Shown: piece by piece, positions 1-11,616 of the stretch
Numbering within the stretch: position 1 is the stretch's first letter
Layout of the letters: the number at the start of each line of letters is the position of its first letter
Assembly: GCA_964017195.1 (NCBI GenBank)
Contig: OZ024894.1
Span: 34,469,614-34,533,613 of the forward strand
Reading direction: 5' to 3'
DNA length: 64,000 nucleotides
Origin: Siderastrea radians
Taxonomy: Eukaryota; Cnidaria; Anthozoa; Scleractinia; Rhizangiidae
Program-made: the position numbers and the translations under genes
Notes under the pieces: model-generated
The model's database searches: none
Seen by the model: the letters and a program-made list of their open reading frames with translations, nothing else
Told to the model about the DNA's origin: nothing

Positions 1-316
1 TATTTTGCATTTTACTACAGTTTTCTTATTGTAAAAGAGAAAACACTACAGTATTGGGTTGAAATCGAGAGAAGGTTGACAAGGTGAAGAAGAAAATCCC
101 ATAATTCAAGGGGTATCTACTATTCTTCCATACTTCCAAGCATAGAAAGGGTTGACAGCACCCGGCAACTGAGGTGTAATCAGGATTATCTATCTCATGC
201 TAAGCCTTGGCTATTAGTTTTATGGCAAATGATTAGTGAGCTTGCCTGGTAAGATCTGACTCATTACTAGCCAATAGTATAGTGAGTTCAAAAGTAAGTT
301 TCGCTCAATAACTTAC

Positions 317-619
317 TTTTGACAGTAACATCGATGCTGTCAAACTCAGTTTGACCCCCCATGTCCGTCATCACACATCTATAGCTTCCAGAATCATCCC
401 GTGTCAAGTTTTTGACGGTCAACACAATCCTGTCTTCTTGTCTAGGTTGCAGGTCATACGTGACGCTGACACGTGGGTCATTGCTGGATGATATGTCTTT
501 GTCATCTTTTATGAAGGAAATGGGACAGAATCCACGACAGCGGTCAATGCAGTAGACTTGTAATGTAGACCGTTCATTATGTTCAGTCTTGGTCTTCACG
601 GTGTCCATCTCGATCATAG
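317..619 (-). CDS. Ig-domain exon E1
   Basis: This 303-nt phase 1-1 exon encodes one Ig-like domain. The acceptor AG lies at 620-621 and the donor GTAAGT begins at 316. The first core Cys is in a Cys-rich stretch (YCIDRCRGFC). The expected core Trp is replaced by hydrophobic residues (PISFIKDD). The second core Cys sits in the canonical DDSGSYRC motif, followed by a G-strand ending in VTVK. No second copy of this type is seen in the window, and it is the most 3' domain visible, so it may be the membrane-proximal constant domain. The next exon must lie left of position 1. Confidence 0.75.
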
Positions 620-668
620 CTTTTAGTGTTGCTGTTGATTAAAATTGTATTTTTCCAGTCAGCAAATA

Positions 669-926
669 AGATACATGTTACTAGTTAGTCATCTTATGAT
701 TTGGTTCAAAATTGTACTACATCTAAACCCTTTGACCTCCAATATTCCCCAAAACAAAGTACAGAAACGATTAGAAAAAGACCACTATATCACGTGAAGA
801 TACATGTTACTAGTTAGCCATCTTATGATTTGGTTCAAAATTGTACTACATCTAAACCCTTTGACCTCCAATATTCCCCAAACCAAAGTACAGAAACGAT
901 TAGAAAAAGACCACTATATCACGTGA
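669..926. repeat. Two tandem copies of a 129-bp unit
   Basis: Two nearly identical 129-bp direct repeats (669-797 and 798-926) lie in the intron before exon E1. Both begin agatacatgttactagttag and end in a run containing tatcacgtga. Only a few bases differ, so the duplication is recent. Confidence 0.9.
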
Positions 927-1116
927 AGGAAAACTTTCAAGGGCTGGTGTTTGTTTGGTGCTAGTGAACAATTTCAATTCGAACTGCTCTACAACTTCCA
1001 CCGTAATGTTCATACTTTAGAACTGTATCCACGGACGCAACACGTAGAACATTGCACAGGGTATTACACATGCAGCGCCAAATTGCTCGATACCCCAACA
1101 GTTTCATTTGACTTGT

Positions 1117-1440
1117 CACGCTTAAGGATTTCATCCACAGACTCAAAAGTCAGAACCATCTTGTACGGCATAATAAACAGTACCACAGGAAAGTATTGCT
1201 AGGTTTTGAACGGTGACACTTAACATGAGGATTTTATCCACAGACTCAAAAGCTAGAACTTCCTTGCAAAGCGTAATAAACAGCACCACAGGAAGGCACA
1301 GCTCAATAGCTTTCATTTAAACGGTAACATTAAATTAAGGATTTCATCCAAAGACTCATAAGCTAGAACTTCCTGGTACAGTATAATGAAAAGTTCCACA
1401 TGAAAGTAGCACCATTCATCAATCTGAATGGTCACATTTG
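1117..1440. repeat. Degenerate tandem repeat, about 105-110 bp period
   Basis: Three diverged copies start with forms of aaggatttcatccacagac at about 1124, 1227 and 1337. Each continues into agctagaacttcc and an ataaacagtaccacagg-like stretch. It is intronic. I see no coding potential; small open frames across it are not conserved between copies. Confidence 0.7.
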
Positions 1441-1929
1441 AGGGTTTCATCACTCAAGAATTATAGCCAGATTATTATGAAATGCCGGTTTAGACCAGAA
1501 TAATCTTGAAAAAAATTTGTTCATTGTTAACGAATAGAACCAAGTTTCTTCAACATTCAGCATTTTATTCAGCAAAAGAAAACACCGAATTTGCCCTGGC
1601 AAGTAATGACAACATTATTCAACACTTGGTGATAATTTGACCAACATTACAAGTACCAAAATATGGGTTATCAACTGATTTGGTAACGTAATCTACCATC
1701 CTCGACCCAGTTGGTAATCCAAACTTTGTTCTTTATCGTCCACCAACGAAGCTCCAAAGTTTCTTTAGAAACTTATCCCTTTTCTCATTTACTTTGGGCT
1801 GTATTTGCCACAATTTCATTGTCATTTTCTTATTGCACGTTTTGTTAGATTTGTAGATTGCTTAAAGTATACCAAATTCTTATACCTTTCTACTTCAGAA
1901 AACGGCGAAAGAAATGAACATCGTCTTAC

Positions 1930-2250
1930 CAAGCCGAGTAAATCTTATGATCTGAGAGTCATTTCCTACAGAATTGAACGCTTGACACCGGTAGAAAACG
2001 TCTGATTGGTGGCTTGCGATTTTAATAATGCTCTTATTCGTCGGCGTCGCTGAGGGTGTAATCAACAACGACTTAGGAACAGTTACCCACTGGCTATCAT
2101 CAGGGGAACAGTCAGAATCTTGACAGGCTGAGGTTTGGTATTGCCACTTGAATGTTGGCAGCGGGTTTGCCTTGTCCACAGTGCAGGACACTTGGGATTC
2201 CTTGCCTTCCTCGGCCAGTTGTTGATCTCTCTTAAGTAGACTGGGTGGAA
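1930..2250 (-). CDS. Ig-domain exon C1
   Basis: This 321-nt phase 1-1 exon has its acceptor AG at 2251-2252 and donor GTAAGA from 1929. It encodes an Ig domain with the first core Cys in SQVSCTVDKANP, the core Trp in TFKWQYQ, an additional Cys pair in the C-C' region (SACQDSDCSPDD) and the second core Cys in VFYRCQAFNSVG. It is the same length as, and closely similar to, C2 at 57429-57749. I-set membership is inferred from the spacing. The extra Cys pair could form a second disulfide. It follows D1 in transcription order. Confidence 0.82.
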
Positions 2251-2393
2251 CTGCACGTGTTTAAGCAAGACGATTTATGAATTAACTTACTATGTAAAAC
2301 GTTTTAGTTTCAGTGGAAAGAAACTAACTGAGAGGTGAAGTCTGAAAACGGAAGGGCTCTGAATGTATGTCTGTTGAATAATTGAATGGTTGA

Positions 2394-2635
2394 ATGAACG
2401 AACGAACAAACAAACGAAAAATAAAGGAAGGAGGGAATGAAGGAAGGAAGGAAGAAAGGAAGGAAGGAAGGAAGAAAGGAAGGAAGGAAGGAAGGAAGGA
2501 AGGAAGGAAGGAAGGAAGGAGGGAGGGAAGGAAGGAAGGAAGGAAAGAAGGATGGATGGATGGATGGATGGCTGGATGGATGGATGGATGAATGAATGAA
2601 TGAATGAATGAATGAATGAATGAATGCCCAACAAT
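2394..2635. repeat. Compound tetranucleotide microsatellite
   Basis: Successive blocks of GAAG/GGAA repeats, then GGAT repeats, then GAAT repeats fill the C1-D1 intron. The long open frames seen here on both strands (Ser-Phe-Leu-Pro and Glu-Gly-Arg-Lys repeats) are products of the repeat, not genes. Confidence 0.95.
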
Positions 2636-2860
2636 GTCGCAATCTGTCTCCCTAGTGTGTCCATTTGAATGAGTGGAAGGTTTCACACAACAGAGCTCAA
2701 GAGTTACACATTTTGGGTACTGCATAGTGTTCTTTATTACCAAATTAATTCAACTATTATTGGATACGACGAACTAATTCTCTGAGCAGAGGTAGGTTGC
2801 CAGGCTGACGTTCTACTCTAGCATCTAACACTTTGCAAAACCAAACTAAACTAAACTTAC

Positions 2861-3211
2861 CCTGTACATTAAAATCAAGAATTAATTCAGCTGGAGGCTG
2901 AACACCATTCGACGCAACGCACTTGAACTTTGCTTGGTCTTTTGGATATGATGCACTTCTTATTTTAAGAACTCCAGTCGTGTAAGAAGTGTGCAACGAA
3001 GACTCATCGCCTTCTGTGTAAACCTCGTAACTAATGTTCTCACAGCTCTTAGGATCTTTCGTACAGTTTGTAGCATTCAGGTGCTTGTCATTTCTGTACC
3101 AAGCTACACTTGGTTTAGGAGCGCCTCTTGCTATGCATCTGACAATCTTTTCCGATCCTTCTACTATATCTGTTTTTCCATTGAAGGGTACAATTGTAGG
3201 AGCTGTAGTAG
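2861..3211 (-). CDS. Ig-domain exon D1
   Basis: This 351-nt phase 1-1 exon has its acceptor AG at 3212-3213 and donor GTAAG from 2860. The domain opens with a proline-containing linker (TAPTIVPF). It carries the first core Cys in EKIVRCIARGAP, the core Trp in SVAWYRND, two extra Cys (NCTKDPKSCEN) and the second core Cys in AKFKCVASNG. The pattern fits I-set/neural-adhesion-type Ig domains. Its paralogue is D2 (58752-59105), which is three bases longer. Two N-x-T/S sequons lie near the extra cysteines. Confidence 0.83.
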
Positions 3212-3910
3212 CTATAAATAAACAAACTAAAATTAAGATATCGAAGAAGGCGTTACTGTATGTAGGAGCCTAGCCCATTTCAGAGCTCCTCCTTAATTTG
3301 TATATATATAGTGTCATTAGTTGCCACGAACCACCTACTTTCTGATCGTTAAACCATGTTCAGTCCGGAGCTCCATGCCCACGTGGACATTACATGCAAG
3401 CTAAAGCCACCAGACTTTATGACTTTTCCTAACATTTAACAGGCCAGGCCGTGTTCTAGCAGGCCGTTTTCTCCAGAATTTTTGAGTTTTCAAATAAGAA
3501 ATAAAAACACGACGTTTCGCTTCTGTTTCTTTTGAAATGTTTTTCTAAATCTTCTGTGGCTTGTACATTTTCCTCTTTTCAACAAAATATTGCAACTTAC
3601 TAGCGGTAACTTCACATTTTTTAGATCATTTTAGTGTTCTTTGTTGATTTTGATTACTTTTTGGTCAATTTTGATGAAATTCGGAAGTTTGTGAAAAATA
3701 AACATCCAGGAAAGAGATTACAAGATGGCTTCCTTTTCATGCGTCAAATGACGTCACCAGCCATGTTGCCGACCTTAAAGAAAACAATTTGGGCGCATTA
3801 TCTTTTCTGTAAATTTGTTGGGAGGGGGGAGGGGCAGAATCCACCCACCCCCGTTCCCAGAAGACAAAAATGTCCAGTCTGAGTTGGGTTAACTACTTGA
3901 CTAGTGCATA
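3212..3910. other. Intron segment, left part of segmental duplication
   Basis: There is no gene here. From about 3490 the sequence matches 28640-29060, including the G-rich run near 3826 and the stretch agtctgagttgggttaacta just before the Academ insertion. The match resumes at 9777 on the other side of that element. Confidence 0.75.
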
Positions 3911-3975
3911 TAGTCCACTTATCAAGGCCCCCAAAATAGGGTATTTCTTACCACTCAGAGGGACAAATGCTATCA
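3911..3975. repeat. Academ left terminal inverted repeat
   Basis: It begins TAGTCCACTTATCAAGGCC. Its inner part (ttcttaccactcagagggac) aligns to the reverse complement of the right end, and the outer part matches with small gaps. Confidence 0.75.
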
Positions 3976-4422
3976 TTGATTTTTGGAAACCTCTATTCCT
4001 CTAGTTTATTTTAGTATGTGATAGCAATGCTAAAAGAGTAGCTTAAGTGCCTAAATCACGTGATGAAATGACGTCACTGATGTGAACAAAAAATGGCTAT
4101 ATTTCCCGGATTTTGGTCATCTTTCGACTATTTCATAAGTTGCTGTTGGTTTTAAGCTCACTATGCTTTGAAAAGATGGCATACAAGGTACCTAGATGAT
4201 AGTTTAAGAGAAGACAAATAAATATAACGCTATTGTAACTCGGTTTCCATGGTAACGCGTCACAAACTGAACTAAGACAATGCAAGAGATATCAACGGCT
4301 AATTGGTCAATATGTTTTCTGAAATAAAATAACTTGCATTTCTCTCTGTAGTTAAGTTTCTGAAGGGATCGCATTTCATAAACATCAGATCAGGCTGTTT
4401 TTTTATTAACTCACTTGATCTC

Positions 4423-7086
4423 TTATTCGTCTTCATCTTCCTGGTCATCATCTGAGAAAGCATCGTCGGCTGCATCCTCCTCTCGTCGGTTTGTACAGTC
4501 CTGCAACCGGCATAAATCCGTGCACTTAAGGCCATTGGTAAGGCAGGTACAGCCTGGTAGCTTGCAGATTCTCGAACACTGACAAGATAGCAACTCCAGA
4601 ACGGCTTGGGGAGCTGGTTCACCACTCATCCAATCAATGGTAAGTTTGCCGTCCTCCAGACACCAGCCAGACCCAACAGGTGAAGGTACTTGAGGGCAGC
4701 TCTGCAGACTTCTTTTCCAGATCGCTGCTTGGTAGTTTGCCCGAAGTGAGTGCTTTCGCAGACAATCAGCACAGGGTGGAAGTTGGTTCGAGTCAAGTTT
4801 GCCTTTCTTTGCACAGAAGAGCCGATAGCGTAGTTCATTCACATCATTGGTTCCTGGATTTGAACTGTAAAGCTTACACGTGAATTCCTGAAGCCTTTCG
4901 AACAACTCACTGGAGACCTCCCACTGCATACCAAGCTGCTTGAAAAGGTCTTGGAAAGATTTGTGTCGCTTAATGAGTTTTAACGCGGTTATCTTCCCCT
5001 TTCCAGCAAACGCACTAACGCTGTCACACCCTGTATAAGCATGCAAACCAATAAGACATTTGCATACCTCTGGTCCATGCAGCTGAACCGCCATAGAGAT
5101 GTCTATGTATCTTGTTCGGGTCTGTGTGCCACATTTCATGTATAATGATGCTGGAATAAAGCTCTTAAAAGTTAAGCAGAGCACGAAGACATCTGTATCT
5201 TCTGACGATATCAAGATCGTCTTATAACCAGACCTTGCAGCATCGGCAGCGTGCAATAGTATTCTTGTGTCGGCCTCTTCTTGCGTTGATCGGAGATCTT
5301 CCCTTGTAATGACACTTCCTTGGGAGACTTGGTAGCATTGGTCTTCAGTCGTGACAAAAAGTGTCTTTCCGGAAAGTTTAGCTACATATCTGTCTTTCTG
5401 CCACTGCTCTGCAATAAATGCAATGAAATGCTTCTTGTTCGTGGGGTTTGACAAAAATGTTCGCCATTGCAGCAGTTTATGTTCTGGTCGGATATTACGG
5501 AATTCATTTCCGGTCTGATCAGAACCTCTCTTTTCTCTCTCTGCGTTTTTAATGGAGTTCTCTAAGTACACGTCAAACACAACATCGATCCGGTTACTGT
5601 TAGCTCCCTCATGCAAGGCCATACTTATCAGTGAATCAGCAACTTCTGAAAACGTCTTTTGATCTCCTTTCAGCCTCTGAACTAGTGCCATTCCATCAAT
5701 GATACATGCCGATGGTTGTGGAATGATTTCCGCTGCTGGCACATCCTTCTGTAGCTCTTTTGCAAGGGAACTCTTTGAGGTTTTCTTGAGGGAACCATCC
5801 GCAGAAGCCAACGCCCAGGGTAGCGGCCCAAGCGGGTGAGACAGCACCTCCTTCATCTTCAGTTGTCTGGTCTCTGCAATAATAATCATCTGAGCAAATA
5901 GTGCTCGGTCAGCCTTGAGGATAACTTCCTTAGCAGTTCCGCGGCTAACTTTCATTTTCTTGTTTAGATCACTGAACGTCTTAAGCTGTAATTTAGTCAT
6001 TTTTTCATGAAACTTCACCTTCGTTGGCTCTGACTCTAGCCTTTGCTCTCTAAATGTTCTGTAGGCCTGTTCTCCAATTTCTTTAGCCTTCAGAAGGTCG
6101 TGCTCGATTTCAGGGGTGGCGACTTTGCCGGTGGATAAACAAACAAGGTCTTGCTGTTCACTCTGGTATGGACTGATCCAGATTTCGAAGGTTGATAGCA
6201 AGGATTTAACATCTCCTTCGTCCCTTGTGATCCTGCTCTGTTGAAGGTCGTTGTGCGAAGAGCTCGAGCTGTTCAGGTGGAGGATGTCTTTCAACTGCCT
6301 CATAAATATGCTTCGATACTCAGCTGTTAAGTAATACTTGCTGACGGCTCTGGGCTTTAGACTAAACCCCTTGGTCCCCCGTGGCGTCTGCGTGTCTTTG
6401 TTTACCGTTTCTTCGCAAGTCTGGTCGACTGGTATTCTGCAGAAGGTGTTAACCTCGCCAATCTGAACTGCGAATCCGCCAGATTTGAAATACTCCAATA
6501 TATTTGGGTGGTCGTCCTCCAGGTGAGACATTTCTGAAACGTACGCAGACAGGTATCTCGCGTAATTGAGGTTGTCATAGGCGAAACACCAGGGTATCAT
6601 TTGTCTAATACAAGACAAATGAAGTTCCCAGTTCCCTTCCCTGGTTGCTCTCAACAGGCCCAAAAGAATTTCTACAATGTCAATGTACGACATCCAGAAT
6701 GCAGAAAGCTTGCCATTTTCATGTCGAAGACAGTCCATGTACTCCTCAAAAAGTTGGAAAACCTCTGTGGATGACGGACTGGACAGTTTCTCTTGGAAAA
6801 CTTCTTCACAGACATTGTCATACAGCGTTTGAAGATCACCAAAGAAGTTGTCAACCATGGTCTTCTTATGTGCGCGATTCTCTCCGATCCACGTCTGAAA
6901 TCCCGACCAAATTAATCTCATGAGAGCTTCATACATGAGCTTATGGAATCTCACGGCACGATTATATCTATGGCCATCCAAAACCCCAGAAACAGATCCC
7001 TCTGCAATCACACCTGTCTCTACACAAATGTCCCTCAACCCGGCATCCTGAAATCTCTTTCCTATGATTCCTAGCAGAGTGCCCAA
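4423..7086 (-). pseudogene. Academ transposase, C-terminal part (XPG-type nuclease and Cys8 finger)
   Basis: This 887-codon open frame is the catalytic part of the transposase. Four blocks match XPG/FEN nucleases: IIDGMAL near residue 462, VVFDVYLEN near 505, an EEADTRILLHAA helix near 605 followed by ISSEDTDVFVL near 629 (acidic cluster), and YTGCDSVSAFAGKGKITALK near 692 (helix-hairpin-helix-like loop). Residues about 832-863 hold eight cysteines (CQC, CKLPGC, TC, CTDLC, C), the Cys8 motif. The tail is acidic. The N-terminal Met is not the true start: the frame is joined to the upstream segment by a one-base slip in a C/G triplet at 7082-7084. The catalytic residues seen are intact. Confidence 0.8.
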
Positions 7087-8518
7087 TGGTGTGGAACACT
7101 CCCATCCTTAAAATCAAGGTGCTGAACTTCTCCTTATGCTTCCATTTGATTTCTGTGGCTTTTGCATACAACGCCTGGTCAAAAACGACTACTATGCTCT
7201 GAAGTTTAAGACTGTTCTTTATCTTTAGTGACTGGTTCAGGACTTCGTAGACGGTTGACAAATCAGTGGCAGGCGCGTCGATAGTTGGTAGATATCCTAT
7301 GCTGTCTTTGGAGACTTCCACCTCACTGCGTACAGCAATGTTAAACCCGGTCCAACCGCTGACTTTCTGCTTCTCAGCGGCATGAAGCCGCACTAGTATC
7401 CAAAGCAAGTTCTTTTTCCGTGAATTTGCTTCTATTTCGGATGACGTGACTTCTACAAATGTTCTCGGGGGAGGACCACAGCGCTCTCCTGCATTATAGA
7501 CAGGAAGGTCGGTGTCATTTAGCACTTCTACACTTCTTTGCTTGGTTTTTGCTACGTTGGGTGCAACTTCATCTGGAGGAAGGTGTGGACCATAATGTCT
7601 GGCTTGTATGGCAATGCCGTTCACCCTATGAGAAGTACCTTTGCCAGATAGGGTTTCTTCCAATCGGTCAATGTTGTCCCAGGCGAGCGTCGTGCTAATG
7701 TAGGGCTGAATATTGTCAGGTAAAGGAACAGCATTTTCTGGCGTCGATGCCAGTTTTTGTAGACACAAGGCGGTGTTAAATTCTTCAATCTGTGAGTAGG
7801 CTATCCCGTGTCCACAGCGATTTATCATTTGAATGAGCTCGACGTTATTGGTGAGTGATTTAACAGCGTAGGGCAATAGTATATGCTTAGGTGGCTTCTG
7901 CTGTCCCCCGCTTACAGTGAAAATCATATCCTGTCCAATAGAGTTCATAAGACGTTGTACTCTTGGTTGACAAGACTCCTGTGAATTCGCTGTGTTTCCA
8001 GTTAAAAGAGTACATAAAAACGCTCTGACTTCATCTGGAAATTTAATCGCACTTTCAGTAAGCTCAGACGGTTGTGGAGGCCATGACATTTTGTGCTCGT
8101 TAGAGCGTATTGCTTTTCGAATGTCCAGGGCAACTCTTTGAATATTCTCAATTTTTGAAAGTTCACTTGTGCACTGTTGCTCTTGTGATAGCTGTGCTAC
8201 TTCCTTGGCCAGCTGAAGTTTTGAGAGATTCTCTGGAATAATGAACAGCCTGTTATTATCTAGCAAATCTTCAAAGTGCAGTAATCCTCCGAATTCTGAT
8301 TCAAGCTTTCTACGAAAATGTGTTTTGGTTGACTCCTTAATTTCTTTTGCTCCCAAGTCCTGCATAAACGACAGCAGAGTATTTGTTAAGTCGGTCATTT
8401 TCACTAATTTAGGCTTCTCCAGTATACTAGACCTAACATGCATTGTCAAAAAGCATTTCATACGCCTTAGACTCGAGGCGTGCGTACTCTTCATCTGACG
8501 ATGCTGCAGTTGTTTCAT
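6968..8518 (-). pseudogene. Academ transposase, middle part
   Basis: This 516-codon segment lies between two frameshifts and overlaps both neighbours. It has no catalytic motif I can name. The part that truly belongs to the protein runs from about 8435 down to 7085 and ends in VVFDQALYAKATEIKWKHKE, after which the frame passes to the 4423-7086 segment. The Ser/Arg-rich start and the Cys-rich end of the open frame are out-of-frame noise beyond the slips. It probably helps bind transposon ends or structures the enzyme, but that is a guess. Confidence 0.65.
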
Positions 8519-9209
8519 TAGAGGTTCCGCTGTGTAAGTATGGCCGAGTGTAATCCCTGTAACAAGATTTGTGATAGCAGGCCTCAGCCGCGACTAATTC
8601 TCGTGATACTATAGCTAAGATCCTGCTATCATTATTAACTATAGCGATTCTCCTTACAGTTTCATCAGCACGCAGTTCCGAACATTGAATCAATACCTCT
8701 CGACTTCTACTTCCTCTTGGGTATTTGCTATTCTTTCTGCAAAATATGCAAACGCGTTCGTACGTTGTGCTCGTGCTGGGTGCACCTCGGATAGAAAATC
8801 TCCTGTCTACGGCATCAGAGTCACTGGCATCGTCCTCGGTCTTCTTACACTCTTTAGAAATTTTATCCAAATCCCTTTTCAGAGTAAAAATGCTCCGACA
8901 TTTTCTATGATACAAAACGTTGGGAATTTCACCATCCTTCAAAGTTTTAGAAACGTCCAGTAGTGGTTTGTGATCCCGAATTTCGGCAGCTCGCAAAAGT
9001 GTTGCCCACGATTCAGTGTTTTGCGGGGATGTCAGCTCTCTAGAATTATCGTTGCTACAGTGTATAATACACCTTCTTTCTCCACATGGACGTTTCCTTA
9101 GGCCCCCAAGATCATCGTTTTCTGTTCTTTTTTCCCCTCCTAATCGTTTGAACATAGAATGACCAAAGCGTCTTTCAGTTAATATTTTCGAACTACTCAA
9201 GTTGAACAT
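8433..9209 (-). pseudogene. Academ transposase, N-terminal part with Cys/His clusters
   Basis: This 258-codon segment carries the likely native start (Met at 9209, about 570 bp inside the right end). It has paired Cys/His clusters (CIIHC ... YHRKC, and later CIFCRK ... CYHKSCYRDY) that look like zinc-binding sites for DNA recognition. It runs out of frame at a single-base slip near 8434-8450, just after EEYARLESKAYE; the next segment continues the protein. With the other two parts the full protein would be roughly 1,600 residues, without introns. Confidence 0.68.
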
Positions 9210-9710
9210 TCTAGAAGGTCTGTAAGTTTAGATGTTTTTCGTTGAAATTATCATCAAATGTGCTCTATTTTCCAAATAAAAAACTACTTAAAGCACTTAT
9301 TGGTATATTTAACCAGAAAAAATGTTTATATTAAAGATCGGAAGGTTTTTAAACCCAATAAAACCGGAAAGCAAAAGTACGAACTTACCAGACGCATGAG
9401 CCGCCATCTTGGATTTTCCCATGATTCCTAGCGATTTCCAAAGATAACTATTTGCTGAATTTTATATCTTAGATAAGCCATTTCGAAAACATGAGACCCC
9501 AAAAATAACAAGAGCAATGCCATGTATTTATTATTTAAGGAAAGGGTGCAAAGGAATATCGATAAACGAATTTAAATATATGATTTGTTTTAAGCCTCGT
9601 TCTCACGTTTGGGCGCCATTTTGGAAAAAAAAGCATTGAAAATTGTACCTTAAAGCTACTCCTGTGCGATTGCTATCATTCAAATATTGAAACACCTTCG
9701 CCCAAGCTTT

Positions 9711-9776
9711 AAAATGATACCACTCACAATTTGTCCCTCGAGGTGGTAAGAACTCAGTGGCCTGGCCCATGGACTA
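9711..9776. repeat. Academ right terminal inverted repeat
   Basis: Read on the minus strand it begins TAGTCCATGGGCCAGGCC, then ttcttaccacctcgagggac. It is followed by ATA and then by flank homologous to 29063 onward. Confidence 0.75.
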
Positions 9777-9978
9777 ATATCTACAAGTTACCAAAACACT
9801 AACAGTGACGTCTTTGGGAAGAACACTTAAAAACGTTTGGAGTCAACGTACTCCTGATAATGATTATTTAAATGTAAGTCATTCCAAAATGCTGTTTGTT
9901 GAGTCAACTTTCTTTTTCGCTGTTAGCGGTAGTTCAAAACCAAGTTTATTCTGGATGCAAAAAGCAAAGCAAACTTAC

Positions 9979-10287
9979 CGTCAACTCGTATTCTTGTTTT
10001 CTTATAATTTGTTTTATCCTGGACCTTCACTATACATTTGTAAACACCAGCATCTTCCACCTTAGCGTTTGTAATCTTCAGGACAGCCTGTACTCTGTTA
10101 GTGGCTCTGTCCACCATGTTAGTTACCCAGCTTTTAGGAACATAAACATCTCCTGAGTCAGTTTCCTTTTTCCACAGCAGTGTAGCAACTGAAGCACCTT
10201 CAGCTTCACAAGTGACTTTTTCATCCTGCCCTTGTATCACAATAATGGCTTTATTTGGTATCAGCACAAAGTGTCTTGGCAGTTCAA
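9979..10287 (-). CDS. Ig-domain exon A1
   Basis: This 309-nt phase 1-1 exon has its acceptor CAG ending at 10288 and donor GTAAGT from 9978. It encodes an Ig domain with the core Cys in KVTCEAEGAS, Trp in ATLLWKKET and the second Cys in DAGVYKCIVKV. The closing strand is TRIRVDG. The frame is intact. It is closest to A6 (61081-61389) and to the dead exon at 29283-29595. It lies downstream of A2 in the transcript and just upstream of the Academ insertion. Confidence 0.82.
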
Positions 10288-10458
10288 CTGCAAAGAAAGT
10301 TTAAGAGGGTTGCATCACTTGCATGATCAATCTACGTAAGGGTTTGTTGAAACGACGACAAAAACATAATTGAATAAGGCATCCAATGAACCATTATGTC
10401 ACCAAACATCATTTTGAAGTTTGGCAGGCAGTTAAGTGACTTTTGGTGCTCAAAGAAA

Positions 10459-10601
10459 TGGTTGAATCATTTGCAGCGTACGCGTATAGCTGTCGCTTTG
10501 GCACGTGCGAATTTTCTATTGTTTTTTTGGCTAAAAAACAAAAGAAAATTCCCACGCGCCAAAGCGACAGCTATACGCTTATGCTGCAAATGATTCCACC
10601 C
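10459..10601. mobile_element. Harbinger-like hairpin MITE, 143 bp
   Basis: The two arms (about 67 bp each) form a near-perfect hairpin around a tttttggctaaaaaac centre. The arms contain gcgtatagctgtcgctttgg. The right end is CCACCC followed by TAA; the left flank is AAA, a mutated copy of the target duplication. Block M at 30005-30030 has the empty site with a single TAA. Block R keeps a broken copy at 61561-61595 with an intact GGGTGG end. Confidence 0.85.
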
Positions 10602-11616
10602 TAAGTTGTCTGTCGCAAAGATTGAGTGAAACGTTGCTTAGCCATTGCAAAGGTTAAAAACGTTTTTATTGATTACATGAATGTAACCCATTGGAAACCA
10701 AGTTCTTAAAAAACATGTTTTCGGTCTAAACAAGTGCAAAAGTTTGGCTAAAGAAGATTCAAATTTCAAAATCCCTGTCAATGAAAAAAACATATATGTA
10801 TATAATGTTACATGTACAATGTACATTTAGGTCATTTTTTAGATGAAGCCATGCTTGAATAAAAACGAAAAAAATAAAAAATAAAATAAAGCCTTTATTT
10901 AACAACAGTGGCACTGAACTTGTGGTCCCGTCATAAAAATAACAGTGCTATTAAACACAAGGCATTTAGCCTTGAAAGATCCGTGTCCAGCTGCAGGGCA
11001 TCTACAGTTGCAACTACAACTACTACTACAATTTTATTTTCAGTAAATACAGTACATATTGACTTACCTGCGATTAGCAACGCTAGTCGAGGCCGCCCAG
11101 ACCTTAACGTTATTAACCTTAATTATTACATCATATGCCGGTCATGTTACATTACGTCATTATTATTTTAAGTTATTTACAACATGAAAAAGGCAAAAAG
11201 GAAATGCAGAAACTGCTTATAGTACATAGTACATAGCAAACACTTTTCTATGACACAATGTAGATGTAGGAACAGTATTGCCGTATGGCCTTTGAGGCAT
11301 TCCTAGGAAGTTTCACGTAAACGTTAATGAGTTTGCGGTCAAATAACTGTGATTGTGAACACGACTGTTCTTTAAAACCACGTGTCTTTTGTTGTTTTCT
11401 TCATTCCCCATACCTGGGAACCACGCTTTGTGCACAGTTTCCTTTAATCATGTCAAGGGCTCCTTAAGCCAAATTGTGAATGCAAATACGAAATAAATCA
11501 TTGCTATGCTCTACCTTACAGGTTACAAGAAAGCGCATTATAGGCATTTACCAGTCGTTTTGACCCACTCCACCCTCGACAAATGTTTTTACTTGGTTCA
11601 ACGTGCTAACTGGCGT

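Larger units (their letters stand above)
3911..9776 (-). mobile_element. Academ-type DNA transposon, 5866 bp, with TIRs and likely 3-bp target duplication
   Basis: The ends are defined against an uninterrupted paralogous site at 29060-29085. Flanking DNA stops at 3910 and resumes at 9777, with ATA on both sides (3-bp duplication). The element starts TAGTCC and ends GGACTA. The imperfect inverted repeats share ttcttaccac and gagggacaaat in the first 60 bp, and weaker similarity continues to about 140 bp. Inside is one long minus-strand gene with an XPG-type nuclease region and a Cys8 zinc motif, features known for the Academ superfamily, whose target duplications are 3-4 bp. Two frameshifts mean this copy is probably non-autonomous now. 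Confidence 0.82.
9777..11420. repeat. Segmental duplication block L (with 3490-3910)
   Basis: Coding and non-coding sequence around exon A1 matches block M (29063-31090) and parts of block R (61060-61760). The shared non-coding marks include the intron start gcaaagaaagtttaagag, the stretch gtttggcaggcagttaagtg, and gcatttagccttgaaagatc. The similarity far outside the exon shows that whole exon-intron segments were copied. Confidence 0.8.

Noticed and set aside
2290..2743. Overlapping Ser-Phe-Leu-Pro-rich and Glu-Lys-Arg-rich proteins
   Set aside because: They are translations of a tetranucleotide microsatellite in six frames.
6645..6923. Plus-strand gene inside the Academ element
   Set aside because: It is a shadow frame of the transposase coding strand.
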